Source: Rhizobium tumorigenes (GTDB taxonomy: Bacteria; Pseudomonadota; Alphaproteobacteria; Rhizobiales; Rhizobiaceae). Taken from it: a DNA stretch of 64,000 bases. Shown in pieces: positions 45,802-57,184 of the stretch. Position 1 is the first letter of the stretch; each line of letters starts with the position of its first letter. The DNA is taken from the NCBI RefSeq assembly GCF_003240565.2, contig NZ_CP117255.1, forward strand, positions 310,001 to 374,000, given 5' to 3'. The notes below the pieces were generated by a model. That model searched no databases. It saw nothing but the letters and a program-made list of their open reading frames with translations, and was not told the origin of the DNA. The translations under genes were made by a program, and so were the position numbers.

Positions 45802-46572
45802 CTATCCGCGCGAAAGGCGGGCGGCGATCACCTGATGGACGATCTGGTAGTCCCGGCTCTCTTCGCCGAGCGGCGCCACCGGCCATGTCCAGCGCTCGAT
45901 AGCCTCGGGCGGCGCGATGCCGAGCAGCAGGTCTGCCTGCTCGTGGATCTTGCCTGTCCGGTCGATGACGGCATAGGCGATATCGGTGACAAGGCAGCTG
46001 CGGCAGGGCAGGGCGGCGAGGTCGGCAAGATGTGCGCCGATGAGGCGTGCTGCCGCATCCGCCGGCATGACTCCTTTGCGGGCGTCGGATAGTCGCCGCT
46101 GGACGCCGCGGCCGATCTGCGACAGGAGGTTGGCTGACACGACGAGGTCGAGGTAGGGAACCTGCCGCAAAAAGCCGAGCGGTTCGAGGGCTTTCCCGGC
46201 GGCGAGCTGGTCATAGCCCGAGAGGTCGCGCTCGATCAGGCGGACGTTGCCGAGGCGCCGGGCCTTCAACCAGAGCCTCACCGATGCCAGATGCACGAGG
46301 TCGACCAGCACGACCGTATCGAAAGCCCGGGCCAACTCGACGATTGGCACATCGCGCAGCAGTCCTGAACCGAGCACCACGGCGGTGCGCCGCTGGGTAA
46401 GATCGGCCATTGCATCGAGCATAGCCTTCTGGCTGCGCATCTCGTGCTCTGCCCAGGCCGCACGGCAGCGTCCGGCTCGCGACCAGAGGCTGACGGAAGA
46501 GCGGACGAACCGTCGAAACGGCTTGCCGGTGAGGGGCAGGGTGGCGATTTGCTGCAGCGTTTCGGCAATCAT
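45802..46572 (-). CDS. Hypothetical protein, possible Rossmann-fold
   Basis: A 256-residue protein. A nucleotide-binding-like pattern is seen at residues 65-92 (AVVLGSGLLRDVPIVELARAF and TVVLVDLVHLASVRL), followed by NVRLIERDLSGYD and LDLVVSANLLSQIG, resembling a methyltransferase fold in order of strands. No methyltransferase motif is exact, so I do not name an activity. It begins 230 bp from hisS on the other strand. Confidence 0.65.
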   Translation of the reverse strand: MIAETLQQIATLPLTGKPFRRFVRSSVSLWSRAGRCRAAWAEHEMRSQKAMLDAMADLTQRRTAVVLGSGLLRDVPIVELARAFDTVVLVDLVHLASVRLWLKARRLGNVRLIERDLSGYDQLAAGKALEPLGFLRQVPYLDLVVSANLLSQIGRGVQRRLSDARKGVMPADAAARLIGAHLADLAALPCRSCLVTDIAYAVIDRTGKIHEQADLLLGIAPPEAIERWTWPVAPLGEESRDYQIVHQVIAARLSRG

Positions 46573-46801
46573 CGGCAGGCAGCGTCGGGCAAGGGTGCGG
46601 CCAAAACCAGGATGACGGGTTTTGCGGGTGGCGGCGTGGCGGTTTGCTGGAGCATCGATGTCGGCCTTCCCGGAAAGATATAGGCGAGGGTGGCATTTTT
46701 CCCCGGCAACCGCCAGCCGCCGAATTGCCGTTGCAACCCTTGCCGCAATCGGCCCGATCCGCTAGGAAACCGCCACTGTCACAGGACCGGAATGCAGCGC
46801 C

Positions 46802-48376
46802 ATGAACGACAAGCCGAAGAAGCCCCAGAAGCTGAGAGCCCGCCTACCGCGCGGCTTTGGTGATCGCACTGCTGCCGATATCCACGCCACCAACGAGATG
46901 GTCGCAAAAATCCGCGAGGTCTATGAGCGCTACGGTTTCGATCCGATCGAGACGCCGCAGTTCGAGTATACGGATGCGCTCGGCAAGTTCTTGCCCGACA
47001 GCGACCGCCCGAACGAAGGCGTCTTCTCGTTGCAGGATGACGATGAGCAGTGGATGAGCCTGCGCTACGACCTGACCGCGCCGCTCGCCCGCCATGTCGC
47101 CGAAAATTTCAACGAGATCCAGCTGCCTTACCGCACCTACCGCCAGGGCTACGTTTTCCGCAACGAAAAGCCCGGCCCCGGCCGCTTCCGCCAGTTCATG
47201 CAATTCGACGCCGACAGCGTCGGCGCACCCGGCGTCCAGTCCGATGCCGAAATGTGCATGATGATGGCCGATACGCTGGAAGCGCTTGGCATCAAGCGCG
47301 GTGACTATGTGATCCGGGTGAACAATCGTAAGGTTCTGGATGGTCTCTTAGAGCATTTTGAAATCGTCGATGCTGAGCAAAAGTTATCGGTTCTCCGAGC
47401 TGTCGATAAGTTCGATAAGTTCGGCTGGAACGACGTATTATTATTGCTAACAATCGGGCGTTGGGATGGCGGGAAGGCAGACGTAGGTGACTTTGCGAAG
47501 GGGGCGGGCTTAACTGAGCATCAAGCAGAACGCATTCTCTCCAATCTCTTCGCTTCACCCAACCAAGATGTTGAAGACGGCAAGTTAGTGCCGAGTAACA
47601 CGAGAGCACTGCAATATCTGGAAACAAATGCCAGAGGCGGGCATCCTATGTGGGTTCAAGGCTTTGAGGAATTGAGCCTGATGAATTCAATATTTGCGGC
47701 GTGCGGCTACAAAGCAGACCGGATCAAGATCGACACCTCCGTCGTCCGTGGCCTCGAATACTACACCGGCCCCGTCTATGAAGCCGAACTCACCTTCGAC
47801 GTCACCAACGAAAAAGGCGAAAAAGTCGTCTTCGGCTCGGTTGGCGGCGGTGGGCGCTATGACGGGCTCGTGTCGCGTTTCATGGGCCAGCCTGTGCCGG
47901 CTACCGGCTTTTCCATCGGCGTTTCGCGCCTGATGACGGCGCTGAAGAACCTCGGCAAGCTCGGGCAGGACGAGGTGCTTGCGCCTGTCCTCGTCACCGT
48001 CATGGACAGTGATATCGAGTCTTTGGGAGGCTACCAGAAGCTGACGCAGGCGCTTCGCGGCGCCGGTATCCGTGCGGAGATGTACCAGGGCAGCGCCAAG
48101 AAGAAGATCGGCGACCAACTGAAATACGCGGACCGTCGCGGTTGCTCGATCGCCATCATCCAGGGCGGCAACGAGCGGGCAGAAGGCGTGGTGCAGATCA
48201 AGGACCTGATCGAGGGCAAGCGTCTTTCCGGCGAGATCGAGGACAATGCATCCTGGCGCGAGGCGCGGGTGGCGCAGGAGATCGTGCCGGAAGCCGAGAT
48301 CGTCGCCAAGGTGCAAGCGATGCTGGCAGCGCAAGCCGAGGACCGCAAGCGGGCGATGCAGGGGCGGCAGGCATGA
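46802..48376 (+). CDS. hisS: Histidine-tRNA ligase, with a compositionally foreign central segment
   Basis: A 524-residue class II synthetase that charges tRNA-His. Motif 2 ([20 protein letters not shown], about 113-132), the HisA motif [15 protein letters not shown] (about 316-330) and a C-terminal anticodon-binding domain ([18 protein letters not shown]) are intact. Residues about 175-305 (47324-47717) differ: GC is about 48% by hand count against 65-70% nearby, and six TTA Leu codons occur. That segment is the insertion domain facing the tRNA acceptor stem. The frame is intact. hisZ and hisG follow. Confidence 0.94.
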   Translation: MNDKPKKPQKLRARLPRGFGDRTAADIHATNEMVAKIREVYERYGFDPIETPQFEYTDALGKFLPDSDRPNEGVFSLQDDDEQWMSLRYDLTAPLARHVAENFNEIQLPYRTYRQGYVFRNEKPGPGRFRQFMQFDADSVGAPGVQSDAEMCMMMADTLEALGIKRGDYVIRVNNRKVLDGLLEHFEIVDAEQKLSVLRAVDKFDKFGWNDVLLLLTIGRWDGGKADVGDFAKGAGLTEHQAERILSNLFASPNQDVEDGKLVPSNTRALQYLETNARGGHPMWVQGFEELSLMNSIFAACGYKADRIKIDTSVVRGLEYYTGPVYEAELTFDVTNEKGEKVVFGSVGGGGRYDGLVSRFMGQPVPATGFSIGVSRLMTALKNLGKLGQDEVLAPVLVTVMDSDIESLGGYQKLTQALRGAGIRAEMYQGSAKKKIGDQLKYADRRGCSIAIIQGGNERAEGVVQIKDLIEGKRLSGEIEDNASWREARVAQEIVPEAEIVAKVQAMLAAQAEDRKRAMQGRQA

Positions 48377-48407
48377 CGCGGGCAAGCGTTCGAGAGGAGA
48401 TCGCCTT

Positions 48408-49529
48408 ATGCCGCTGATCGACCTCCCGACCTTTGCGCCCGAATTGCTGGCCGAATTCGCGGCCCGCCGCACCAGCCGCATCGATACCCCCGTCATCCAG
48501 CCGGCCGAGCCGTTCCTAGACATGGCCGGCGAGGATCTGCGCCGCCGGATCTTCATGACCGAGAGCGAAACGGGCGAAAGCCTTTGCCTGCGCCCGGAGT
48601 TCACCATTCCCGTCTGCCTGCGCCACATCGAAACGGCGACGGGCACGCCGAAGCGTTATTCCTATCTGGGCGAGGTCTTCCGCCAGCGCCGTGAGGGCAG
48701 CCACGAATTCTACCAGGCCGGCATCGAGGATCTCGGCGACATCAATATATCGAGCGCCGACGCGCGTGCCATCGGCGATGCCACCGGCATCCTCACCCGT
48801 CTGTTGCCCGGCCGCCGCCTGAAGGTGACGCTCGGCGATCAGGCTGTGTTCGAGGCCGTCGTGCAGGCGCTCGGCCTGCCGCTCGGCTGGCAAAAGCGGT
48901 TGATCCATGCCTTCGGCGATACCGCGCAGTTGCAGGCGCTGCTCGCCCGGCTGGTCAGCCCGCAATTCGTCACAGACCTCGATGACGACGTCGCCCGGCT
49001 GGTGGCAGAGGATGACGAGGCAGCCCTTGTTGCCCACATCGACGGTACCATGCAGAAGACCGGATACTCGACCAATGCCAGCCGCTCGCCGCAGGACATT
49101 GCCCGTCGGCTGAAGGAAAAGCTGCTGCTCTCGGAAACGAGGCTCGACGATGCCGCCTATGGCGTGCTCGAGGAGTTCCTGTCGCTGAACGTGCCGCTGT
49201 TCAATGCGTCTGCTGCACTTGCCGGCTTTGCCGATGCGGCAGGCCTGCGGCTCGGCAATGCGCTGTCGCGCTTCGACGGCCGGGTTGCGGCGCTCGCCAA
49301 TGCCGGCGTCGATCTCACCACCATCGAATACCGCGCCGCATTCGGACGGCCGCTGGATTACTACACCGGTATGGTCTTCGAGGTCGCAGCCGAGGGATCG
49401 TCTGCGGTGCTCGCCGGCGGTGGCCGCTTCGACCGACTGATGGCGCTGCTCGGTGCCCAGAACCGCATTCCGGCTGTCGGCTTCGCGCTCTGGCTCGATC
49501 GCATCGAGAGTGAGAGGGCGCCGGCATGA
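48408..49529 (+). CDS. hisZ: ATP phosphoribosyltransferase regulatory subunit HisZ
   Basis: A 373-residue paralogue of the histidyl-tRNA synthetase catalytic domain that lacks aminoacylation function. It retains motif-2-like [30 protein letters not shown] and [22 protein letters not shown]. HisZ is required by the short HisG to bind histidine and for full activity in the first step of histidine synthesis. GAGGAGATCGCCTT precedes ATG 48408. Its stop overlaps the hisG start (ATGA). Its placement directly after hisS is typical of rhizobia. Confidence 0.93.
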   Translation: MPLIDLPTFAPELLAEFAARRTSRIDTPVIQPAEPFLDMAGEDLRRRIFMTESETGESLCLRPEFTIPVCLRHIETATGTPKRYSYLGEVFRQRREGSHEFYQAGIEDLGDINISSADARAIGDATGILTRLLPGRRLKVTLGDQAVFEAVVQALGLPLGWQKRLIHAFGDTAQLQALLARLVSPQFVTDLDDDVARLVAEDDEAALVAHIDGTMQKTGYSTNASRSPQDIARRLKEKLLLSETRLDDAAYGVLEEFLSLNVPLFNASAALAGFADAAGLRLGNALSRFDGRVAALANAGVDLTTIEYRAAFGRPLDYYTGMVFEVAAEGSSAVLAGGGRFDRLMALLGAQNRIPAVGFALWLDRIESERAPA

Positions 49530-50227
49530 CCGTCACCATTGCCTTGCCCTCCAAGGGTCGCATGAAAGACGACGCATCCGACATTTTCGCGCGCGCCGGC
49601 ATGCCCATCGTCGCCGTCGGCAACGACCGTTCCTATCGCGGCCGTGTCGAAGGTTGGGACGGCGTCGAGATCGCCTTTCTCTCGGCATCCGAAATCTCCC
49701 GCGAGATCGGCAACGGCAGCGTCGATTTCGGCGTCACCGGCGAGGATCTCATTCGCGAGGGTCTGGCGGAAGCCGACAAGCGCGTCGCGTTTTGCGCCCG
49801 TCTCGGCTTCGGGCGGGCCGATGTCGTGGTCGCCGTGCCGGAAATCTGGCTGGATGTCGATACCATGGCGGATCTCGGCGACGTCGCTGCCGATTTCCGT
49901 AGCCGCCGTGGCCGCCGCCTGACGATCGCCACCAAATATGCCCGGTTGACCCAGCAGTTCTTCTCCAGCCAGCACGGCATCCAGCTCTACCGCATCGTCG
50001 AGAGCCTCGGCGCCACAGAGGGCGCGCCGGCCTCGGGTTCGGCGGATATCATCGTCGACATCACGTCCACGGGCTCGACGCTGGTGGCAAACCACCTGAA
50101 GATCCTGTCTGACGGCATCATCCTGCGATCGCAGGCCTGCCTTGTCAGGGCCCGGAAGGATAGCCACGCCGATGACCCGCTGATCGGCCGGATCGTCGCC
50201 GCAGTCAAAACAGCACTGCCGGCATAG
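49526..50227 (+). CDS. hisG: ATP phosphoribosyltransferase catalytic subunit, short form
   Basis: A 233-residue HisG-S that joins ATP and PRPP to phosphoribosyl-ATP, the committed step in histidine synthesis. It begins [14 protein letters not shown], with [14 protein letters not shown] and the PRPP-binding motif [21 protein letters not shown]. It lacks the C-terminal ACT-like regulatory domain of long HisG, so it depends on HisZ encoded just upstream. It starts inside the hisZ stop. A strong terminator follows after 15 bp. Confidence 0.94.
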   Translation: MTVTIALPSKGRMKDDASDIFARAGMPIVAVGNDRSYRGRVEGWDGVEIAFLSASEISREIGNGSVDFGVTGEDLIREGLAEADKRVAFCARLGFGRADVVVAVPEIWLDVDTMADLGDVAADFRSRRGRRLTIATKYARLTQQFFSSQHGIQLYRIVESLGATEGAPASGSADIIVDITSTGSTLVANHLKILSDGIILRSQACLVRARKDSHADDPLIGRIVAAVKTALPA

Positions 50228-50242
50228 ACAGCATCCCGACAA

Positions 50243-50280
50243 CAAAAAGGCCCACCGTGCGGACACGGTGGGCCTTTTTG
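50243..50280. terminator. Bidirectional terminator between hisG and DoxX genes
   Basis: A 17-bp perfect stem with a CGGA tetraloop (50243-50280). It has A5 on the left and T5 on the right, giving a T-run for either direction of transcription. Confidence 0.92.
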
Positions 50281-50301
50281 CATTGCGAGGATTTAGGGCT
50301 A

Positions 50302-50748
50302 TCAGGCTGCGAGCGCGTAGGAGCCGCGGCGGGCGTCGAGCGAGTAGGCGCCCGGACCGACCGTGGCGAGGAAGATGTAGGCGCCGGCAAGCGTGAAGTT
50401 CTTCATGACCATGATCTGGTTGAGCGCGTTGATCCAGCCCAGTGCGGCGTCCGGGAAGCCTGGAACGTTGACTGTCGGCAGGTGGAAGACCACTGCGGTG
50501 AAGATGCAGAATGCAGCGATTGCCCAACCGACGATGCGCACTTGGAAGCCGACGAGAACGCAGAGGCCGGTGACGAGTTCGAACAGGCCGGCAACGTAGG
50601 TCAGCAGCGTAGCGCCCGGCATGCCGGCGCCGGCGATCATGCCGGCAGTTCCGGCCGGGTCTGTCAGCTTGCCGAAGCCGGCGAAGATGAACATGAATGC
50701 CAGCAGGACGCGGGCAACGAGAATGATGATGTTGTTAGTATTGGACAT
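50302..50748 (-). CDS. DoxX-family membrane protein
   Basis: A 148-residue protein with four transmembrane segments. The DoxX pattern VARVLLAFMFIFAGFGKL is at residues 11-28, followed by GATLLTYVAGLFELVTGLCVLVG and PDAALGWINALNQIMVMKNFTLAGAYIFL, split across the third and fourth helices. The family is linked to redox or membrane protection in some bacteria. No partner is next to it. It is divergent from a GST gene with about 200 bp between starts. Confidence 0.88.
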   Translation of the reverse strand: MSNTNNIIILVARVLLAFMFIFAGFGKLTDPAGTAGMIAGAGMPGATLLTYVAGLFELVTGLCVLVGFQVRIVGWAIAAFCIFTAVVFHLPTVNVPGFPDAALGWINALNQIMVMKNFTLAGAYIFLATVGPGAYSLDARRGSYALAA

Positions 50749-50947
50749 CGGACCCTCCGGATGTGCATTGCCGATCGCGGCAATCTCTGGAGTTCTTATT
50801 CGCTATTTTACGCCCGTTGAAAAGATGAACGATCAAAGACGCTTCGTTCGCAATTAGTGAACGCGATGAGTGCGTGTTGACTTTGCAAACCGCGCCGGCA
50901 GGTTATGATATCGTTTCCCGTCAGACATATCCAAAAAGGTAATTTCC

Positions 50948-51655
50948 ATGGCAGATCTGTCCTCCTTCCCGATCACCCGCCGCTGGCCGGCGAACAATCC
51001 CGATATCATCCAGCTCTACTCCCTGCCGACGCCGAATGGCGTGAAGATCTCCATCGCGCTGGAGGAATTGGAACTGCCTTACGAGGCGCATCTTGTCTCA
51101 TTCGGGACCAACGACCAGAAGACGCCTGAATTCCTGTCGCTCAACCCGAACGGCCGCATTCCGGCGATGATCGATCCAGATGGACCCGACGGCAAGCCGA
51201 TCGGCCTGTTCGAGTCTGGTGCGATGCTGGTTTACCTCGCCGAAAAGACCGGCAAGCTCCTGCCGACAGATGCTGCGGGCCGCTACGATGTTCTGCAGTG
51301 GGTGTTTTTCCAGATGGGCGGCATCGGCCCGATGTTCGGGCAGTTCGGCCACTTCTTCAAATATGCCGCCGACAAGGTCGCCAACAACAGTTACCCGGTC
51401 GAGCGTTACCGCGACGAGACGAAGCGCTTGCTGGGGGTTCTGGAAGAACGCCTGAAGGGTCGGCAGTGGCTGATGGGCGATCTCTATACCATCGCCGATA
51501 TCGCCTGTTTCCCATGGGTGCGCGGCGTCGACGTGTTCTACGGCGGCAAGGATGTGTTGGGCCTTGCCGACTTCCCGCTGGTCATGGATTGGGTAGCGCG
51601 TGCCACGGCACGTCCGGCCAGCCAGAAGGGCCTCGAAATTCCGAAGCGTGACTGA
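50948..51655 (+). CDS. Glutathione S-transferase, YghU/Nu-class-like
   Basis: A 235-residue GST. The N-terminal thioredoxin domain has IQLYSLPTPNGVKISIALEE and SLNPNGRIPAMIDPDGPD, and then FESGAMLVYLAEKTGKLLP, which resembles E. coli YghU/YfcG (disulfide-bond reductases using glutathione). The C-terminal helical domain spans about 100-220. AAAAGGTAATTTCC precedes the ATG. It probably reduces organic hydroperoxides or disulfides with glutathione made by the window's GshA. Confidence 0.9.
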   Translation: MADLSSFPITRRWPANNPDIIQLYSLPTPNGVKISIALEELELPYEAHLVSFGTNDQKTPEFLSLNPNGRIPAMIDPDGPDGKPIGLFESGAMLVYLAEKTGKLLPTDAAGRYDVLQWVFFQMGGIGPMFGQFGHFFKYAADKVANNSYPVERYRDETKRLLGVLEERLKGRQWLMGDLYTIADIACFPWVRGVDVFYGGKDVLGLADFPLVMDWVARATARPASQKGLEIPKRD

Positions 51656-51710
51656 TCCGGCTATTGGCGGCATTCGCGGAACTGGCACCGTTGCGCTGGT
51701 TCCGCAGCGT

Positions 51711-52166
51711 TTACTGGCGGCTCCCCGTGCTTTCGGATGCGCCGATCTTGAATCGCGGGAACAGGAAGACGCCGACCATGCTGCCGGAGTAGCGCTCCTC
51801 GGTGCCGATCGACTCGCCGATACAGAAAACCGGCTGCCGCTGTCCACCTTCGGCAAGCACGGTTGTGGAGAAACAGAACGAGGAAGACGAGGTCGCGGCC
51901 TGTTCGAAAAGTTCGAGAATCCGGGAATGGTCGCGGCTGTCGTAGCAGCGCATGAGGTTCAGCAGGCCGCACTCCGTCATGTGTAGGCCGTGTAGTATCG
52001 TGCTGAGGCTGCCGAGCTTTATCACGCCACTTGCGAGATCGCCGATCCAGCGCTCGGACACGCAAAATTGGCTCATTAGATCATGGTCTTCCTCGATACC
52101 ACGGGATCCCTCGATGAAAGGCGCCGCAAGATTGGCTTTGGCAATCTTAAACAAAACGTTTCCCAC
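51711..52166 (-). CDS. Hypothetical protein with degenerate PAS-like domain
   Basis: A 151-residue protein. The pattern CVSERWIGDLASGVIKLG, MTECGLLNLMRCYDSRDHSRI and LELFEQAATSSSSFCFSTTV resembles a PAS domain with its DxxHPDDRxxV-type helix-turn changed. There is no signal peptide or output domain, so it may be a single-domain sensor. The start (GTG 52166) has only a weak GGGA before it. Its composition is less GC-rich than its neighbours, and it borders the 700-bp gene-free stretch, which could point to acquired DNA. Confidence 0.55.
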   Translation of the reverse strand: MGNVLFKIAKANLAAPFIEGSRGIEEDHDLMSQFCVSERWIGDLASGVIKLGSLSTILHGLHMTECGLLNLMRCYDSRDHSRILELFEQAATSSSSFCFSTTVLAEGGQRQPVFCIGESIGTEERYSGSMVGVFLFPRFKIGASESTGSRQ

Positions 52167-52822
52167 TCCCGTACAGCCACTCCCTGGCCAAGTACACTAT
52201 CAGATTGTATATTTTCCGTCTCGCCTTAGATAGAAAAGCGGATGATTTTTAGTTGATGCAGCGCCTTACTACTGTAATCTCAGGCATTGCGGACAGGACA
52301 AGTCAATTGAAAATCGTAAAGCTCAAGAAGCGGCTGCTGCACTGCGAGAGCCGCGAAGCATCTTTAGACTGCAAATAGGTCAGATCGAAGGTCATTTGCG
52401 GATAACCTGCCGTTATCACGTCCTAGTTCATCAGGGTCCGTTTTATAGAAGAAATATTGAAAACAGCAATGGGCCAAACAACGAAAAACGTCGTATGTGC
52501 GTGTTAAAGCATATACTTAATGATCGCTCCCTGTTCAGCATAAAGCGGCTTCGATCTGGTCGTGTGCAACTGCAGGAAGTCAGACGGCACTGCCAATGAA
52601 GCAGGTACCCTGCACGAGACATGGCCCTGCCGCTATGAATGCCCGCCATCGGCAGGGTTTGTCGTTATGAACGGCGGTTGGTTCGCGGGGCATCTTCAAT
52701 CCACCGAAAACCCCGGACAGCCTGCTGACCGCATGCCCTGACAGTGAGGGGACGCGTGTGAACGCAATCTAAGGCTGAACCTTGGAACCTGGTCCTCCAG
52801 CCCTTTGTAGGCGGCGGACAAC
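52167..52822. other. Gene-free stretch with orphan terminator-like hairpin
   Basis: About 650 bp in which neither strand shows a reading frame with coding character. It is noticeably AT-richer up to about 52.6 kb. A stem-loop (CCCTGCCG 52625-52632, CGGCAGGG 52650-52657) is followed by TTTGTCGTT on the plus strand and resembles a weak terminator with no gene upstream. It could end a small RNA. Confidence 0.4.
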
Positions 52823-52849
52823 AAAAAAGGGCGACCCGAAGGCCGCCCT
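52823..52849 (-). terminator. groESL terminator
   Basis: On the minus strand a 9-bp stem (AGGGCGGCC / GGTCGCCCT, one G-T pair) with a TTCG loop ends in six T, 26 bp past the groEL stop. This is a textbook intrinsic terminator. Confidence 0.92.
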
Positions 52850-52874
52850 CTCGATAGTGCGGTGATCCGAAGGA

Positions 52875-54560
<1,686 letters not shown>

Positions 54561-54593
54561 TTATGGAATTGTTGATGAAGAAAACCGGCTGGA

Positions 54594-54890
54594 TCAGCCG
54601 ATGATCCCCATGATGTCGGCTTCCTTCATGATGAGAAGGTCTTCGCCGTCGAGCTTGACTTCAGTGCCCGACCACTTGCCGAACAGGATGCGGTCGCCAG
54701 CCTTGACGTCCAAAGGGATAACCTTGCCGGATTCGTCACGAACGCCGGTGCCGACAGCGACGATTTCGCCTTCCTGCGGCTTTTCCTTGGCGGTGTCAGG
54801 AATGATGATGCCGCCCTTTGTCTTGGCTTCAGATTCGACGCGGCGAACGACGACGCGGTCGTGCAGCGGACGGAAATTGGTGGTTGCCAT
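54594..54890 (-). CDS. groES: Co-chaperonin GroES (Hsp10)
   Basis: A 98-residue co-chaperonin, the heptameric lid for GroEL. It reads [20 protein letters not shown] with mobile loop [17 protein letters not shown], then [21 protein letters not shown]. It is the first gene of groESL, and CIRCE and a promoter lie directly upstream. AGGG precedes the start. Induction by heat through both HrcA and the promoter is expected. Confidence 0.97.
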   Translation of the reverse strand: MATTNFRPLHDRVVVRRVESEAKTKGGIIIPDTAKEKPQEGEIVAVGTGVRDESGKVIPLDVKAGDRILFGKWSGTEVKLDGEDLLIMKEADIMGIIG

Positions 54891-54948
54891 TGTCTAATCC
54901 CTCGATCGAATGACATTCACGGACCACGGGGGATCCGTATGGGTAGTG

Positions 54949-54975
54949 TTGGCACTCAGCCTCAGCGAGTGCTAA
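54949..54975 (-). promoter_or_regulatory. CIRCE operator (HrcA site) of groESL
   Basis: TTGGCACTC (54949-54957), a 9-bp spacer and GAGTGCTAA (54967-54975) match the CIRCE consensus TTAGCACTC-N9-GAGTGCTAA with one mismatch. It is downstream of the promoter and upstream of groES, as expected for HrcA repression. Confidence 0.95.
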
Positions 54976-54983
54976 CGACCTGC

Positions 54984-55012
54984 ATTTAGGGACGGCTGTC
55001 GCGGGAGTCAAG
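54984..55012 (-). promoter_or_regulatory. groESL promoter
   Basis: Read on the minus strand, CTTGAC (55012-55007) is 17 bp from CTAAAT (54989-54984), and transcription would start about at the CIRCE border. This fits an alphaproteobacterial housekeeping or heat-shock sigma promoter. Confidence 0.8.
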
Positions 55013-55202
55013 AACAGCGATAGTGAATTTTTGTACCGGAATTGTGACCCGCGGGAAGAATTCCCCGAACCAGTTGCGGCTGCGCAAGCGCGTCCGGCTG
55101 CGGCAATTCGGCGTTCATGACGAGCGGTGCTTTTTCAGACTTGTAATCTTGAAGCTGGTTTGCGATGTCAGCCGCAACGTCTTTTACCGGAAGAACAACG
55201 GC

Positions 55203-56051
55203 ATGGCCAAGCGTATCGATAGCCTCCGCGATCTCACCAGCGCCTACGACGTCGTCCTGTGCGACGTCTGGGGCGTACTTCACAACGGCGTCGTGGCCAA
55301 TGCCGATGCCTCTGCAGCGCTGGAGGCCGCCCGCGGGCGAGGCCAGACCGTGGTGCTGATCACCAATTCGCCGCGCATCTCGCCGCAGGTCGTCGAGCAG
55401 TTGCGGACCATCGGCGTTTCGGACGGTGCCTATGACCGTATCGTCACATCGGGCGATGTCACGCGCACGCTGATCGCCGAGGGTCCGAAGTCGGTGTTTC
55501 TGCTTGGCCCGGACCGCGATGTCGCCCTGATCGAGGGCCTCGGCGTCGAGCGGGTTTCCGCCGACGAAGCGCAGTCGGTGGTCTGCACCGGCTTCTTCGA
55601 CGACGAGACCGAGACCCCGGAAGACTATACCGACATGCTGAAGGCCTTTGCGGCACGCAATGTGCCGATGATCTGCGCCAATCCGGATCTGATCGTCGAG
55701 CGCGGTCACAGGATGATCCCGTGCGCCGGCGCCATGGCTGCCTATTACAACCAGATGGGCGGCGAGACCCGCGTCGCCGGCAAGCCGCACCGGCCGATCT
55801 ATGAGGCGAGCCTTGCGGCCGCCCGCGAGGTGCGCGGCGATTTCGATCTGTCGCGTGTCGTGGCCATCGGCGATGGCATGCCGACGGACGTGCGGGGCGC
55901 ACTCGGCTACGGTCTGGACTTGCTCTATATCAGCCAGGGGATCCACGCCGGCGAATACACCATTGACGGCAAGGCGGATGAAGCGATCCTGCATGCCTTC
56001 CTGGACAGGGAGCAGGCGTCACCGACATGGTGGATGCCGACGCTCGCCTGA
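55203..56051 (+). CDS. HAD-superfamily hydrolase, class IIA (TIGR01459-like)
   Basis: A 282-residue HAD phosphatase of subclass IIA. Motif I LCDVWGVLHNGV, motif II VLITNSPR, and late GKPHRPIYEASL plus IGDGMPTDVRGALGYG (motif IV) are present, with a C2 cap between. Related proteins are N-acetylglucosamine-phosphate or p-nitrophenyl phosphatases. ATG 55203 has GGAAG upstream; the frame is open to 55023 but the upstream part is not homologous. It sits between groESL and ribF, 21 bp before ribF, so it may be cotranscribed with ribF. Confidence 0.85.
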   Translation: MAKRIDSLRDLTSAYDVVLCDVWGVLHNGVVANADASAALEAARGRGQTVVLITNSPRISPQVVEQLRTIGVSDGAYDRIVTSGDVTRTLIAEGPKSVFLLGPDRDVALIEGLGVERVSADEAQSVVCTGFFDDETETPEDYTDMLKAFAARNVPMICANPDLIVERGHRMIPCAGAMAAYYNQMGGETRVAGKPHRPIYEASLAAAREVRGDFDLSRVVAIGDGMPTDVRGALGYGLDLLYISQGIHAGEYTIDGKADEAILHAFLDREQASPTWWMPTLA

Positions 56052-56072
56052 AACAGTCTGGATATTGACGCT

Positions 56073-57053
56073 ATGACCGTTTTTCATCGAAACGAGACCC
56101 GTGAACAACTGCCGGCGCACCTGCGCGGCGGCGTGATCGCCATCGGCAATTTCGACGGCGTACACCGTGGCCACCGGTCGGTGCTGGATCGGGCGCTGGA
56201 GATTGCCAAGGCACGCGGCGTTCCGGCACTGGTGCTGACGTTCGAGCCGCATCCCCGCTCGGTGTTCCGCCCCGACGAGCCTGTCTTCCGCCTCACGCCT
56301 GCGCCGCTGAAGGCGCGCATTCTCGAGGCGCTCGGCTTTGACGCCGTCATCGAATATCCGTTCGATCGCGAATTTTCGCAACGCTCGGCAGACGAGTTCG
56401 TCAGCACGATCCTGATCGACTGGCTCGGCGCCTCCGAAGTCGTCACCGGCTTCGATTTCCATTTCGGCCACGGGCGCGAAGGCGGTCCGGCCTTCCTGAT
56501 GAATGCCGGCAGTCGCCATGGTTTCGGCGTGACGCTGATCGATGCCTTTCGCGACGAGAATGCCGAGGTGGTGTCCTCGAGCCGTATCCGCGCATTGCTG
56601 GTGGACGGTGAAATGTCCGAGGCCGCCGGTCTGCTCGGCTACCGCTACCTCGTGGAAGCGGACGTCATCGGTGGCGAAAAACTCGGGCGTACGCTCGGCT
56701 ATCCCACTGCCAACATGCGGTTGCCACCGGAAACTGAATTGCGCAACGGCATCTATGCCGTGCGCTTCCGCACTGCCGACCGTGTCATCCACGATGGTGT
56801 TGCCAGCTACGGACGCCGCCCGACCGTGACCGAGAATGGCGCGCCTCTGCTCGAAACCTTTCTGTTCGATTTCAGCGGCGATCTCTACGGGCAGCACTGC
56901 TCGGTGTCGTTTTTTGGCTATCTGCGGCCCGAGCTGAAGTTCGACGGACTGGAGCCGCTGATCGCCCAGATGCGCAACGACGAGGCCGAGGCGCGGGCGC
57001 TGCTGTCAGGCGTCGCACCGCTCGGGGAACTCGACCATATCCTCAATTCCTGA
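56073..57053 (+). CDS. ribF: Bifunctional riboflavin kinase / FAD synthetase
   Basis: A 326-residue enzyme converting riboflavin to FMN and FMN to FAD. The N-terminal FAD-synthetase nucleotidyltransferase has IAIGNFDGVHRGHRSVL and VLTFEPHPRSVF, then EVVSSSRIRALLVDG; the C-terminal flavokinase has LGRTLGYPTANMRLP and GVASYGRRPTVTENG. All the key motifs are intact. It lies downstream of a HAD phosphatase gene. No FMN riboswitch was noticed. Confidence 0.95.
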   Translation: MTVFHRNETREQLPAHLRGGVIAIGNFDGVHRGHRSVLDRALEIAKARGVPALVLTFEPHPRSVFRPDEPVFRLTPAPLKARILEALGFDAVIEYPFDREFSQRSADEFVSTILIDWLGASEVVTGFDFHFGHGREGGPAFLMNAGSRHGFGVTLIDAFRDENAEVVSSSRIRALLVDGEMSEAAGLLGYRYLVEADVIGGEKLGRTLGYPTANMRLPPETELRNGIYAVRFRTADRVIHDGVASYGRRPTVTENGAPLLETFLFDFSGDLYGQHCSVSFFGYLRPELKFDGLEPLIAQMRNDEAEARALLSGVAPLGELDHILNS

Positions 57054-57184
57054 TGCTGCGCCGCGCCATCGAATTGTGGGGTTTGTAAGGCAAAATTGCT
57101 TGCGCAGCCAAGCTTAGCGTTTATGTCTTGAGCATTCTAGAAGCGGAATCGCCGCGCTAAAATGTCCGAAAGGCACTGCTCATC

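Noticed and set aside
52396..52599. Short frame in the gene-free stretch
   Set aside because: No ribosome site and no protein-like composition.
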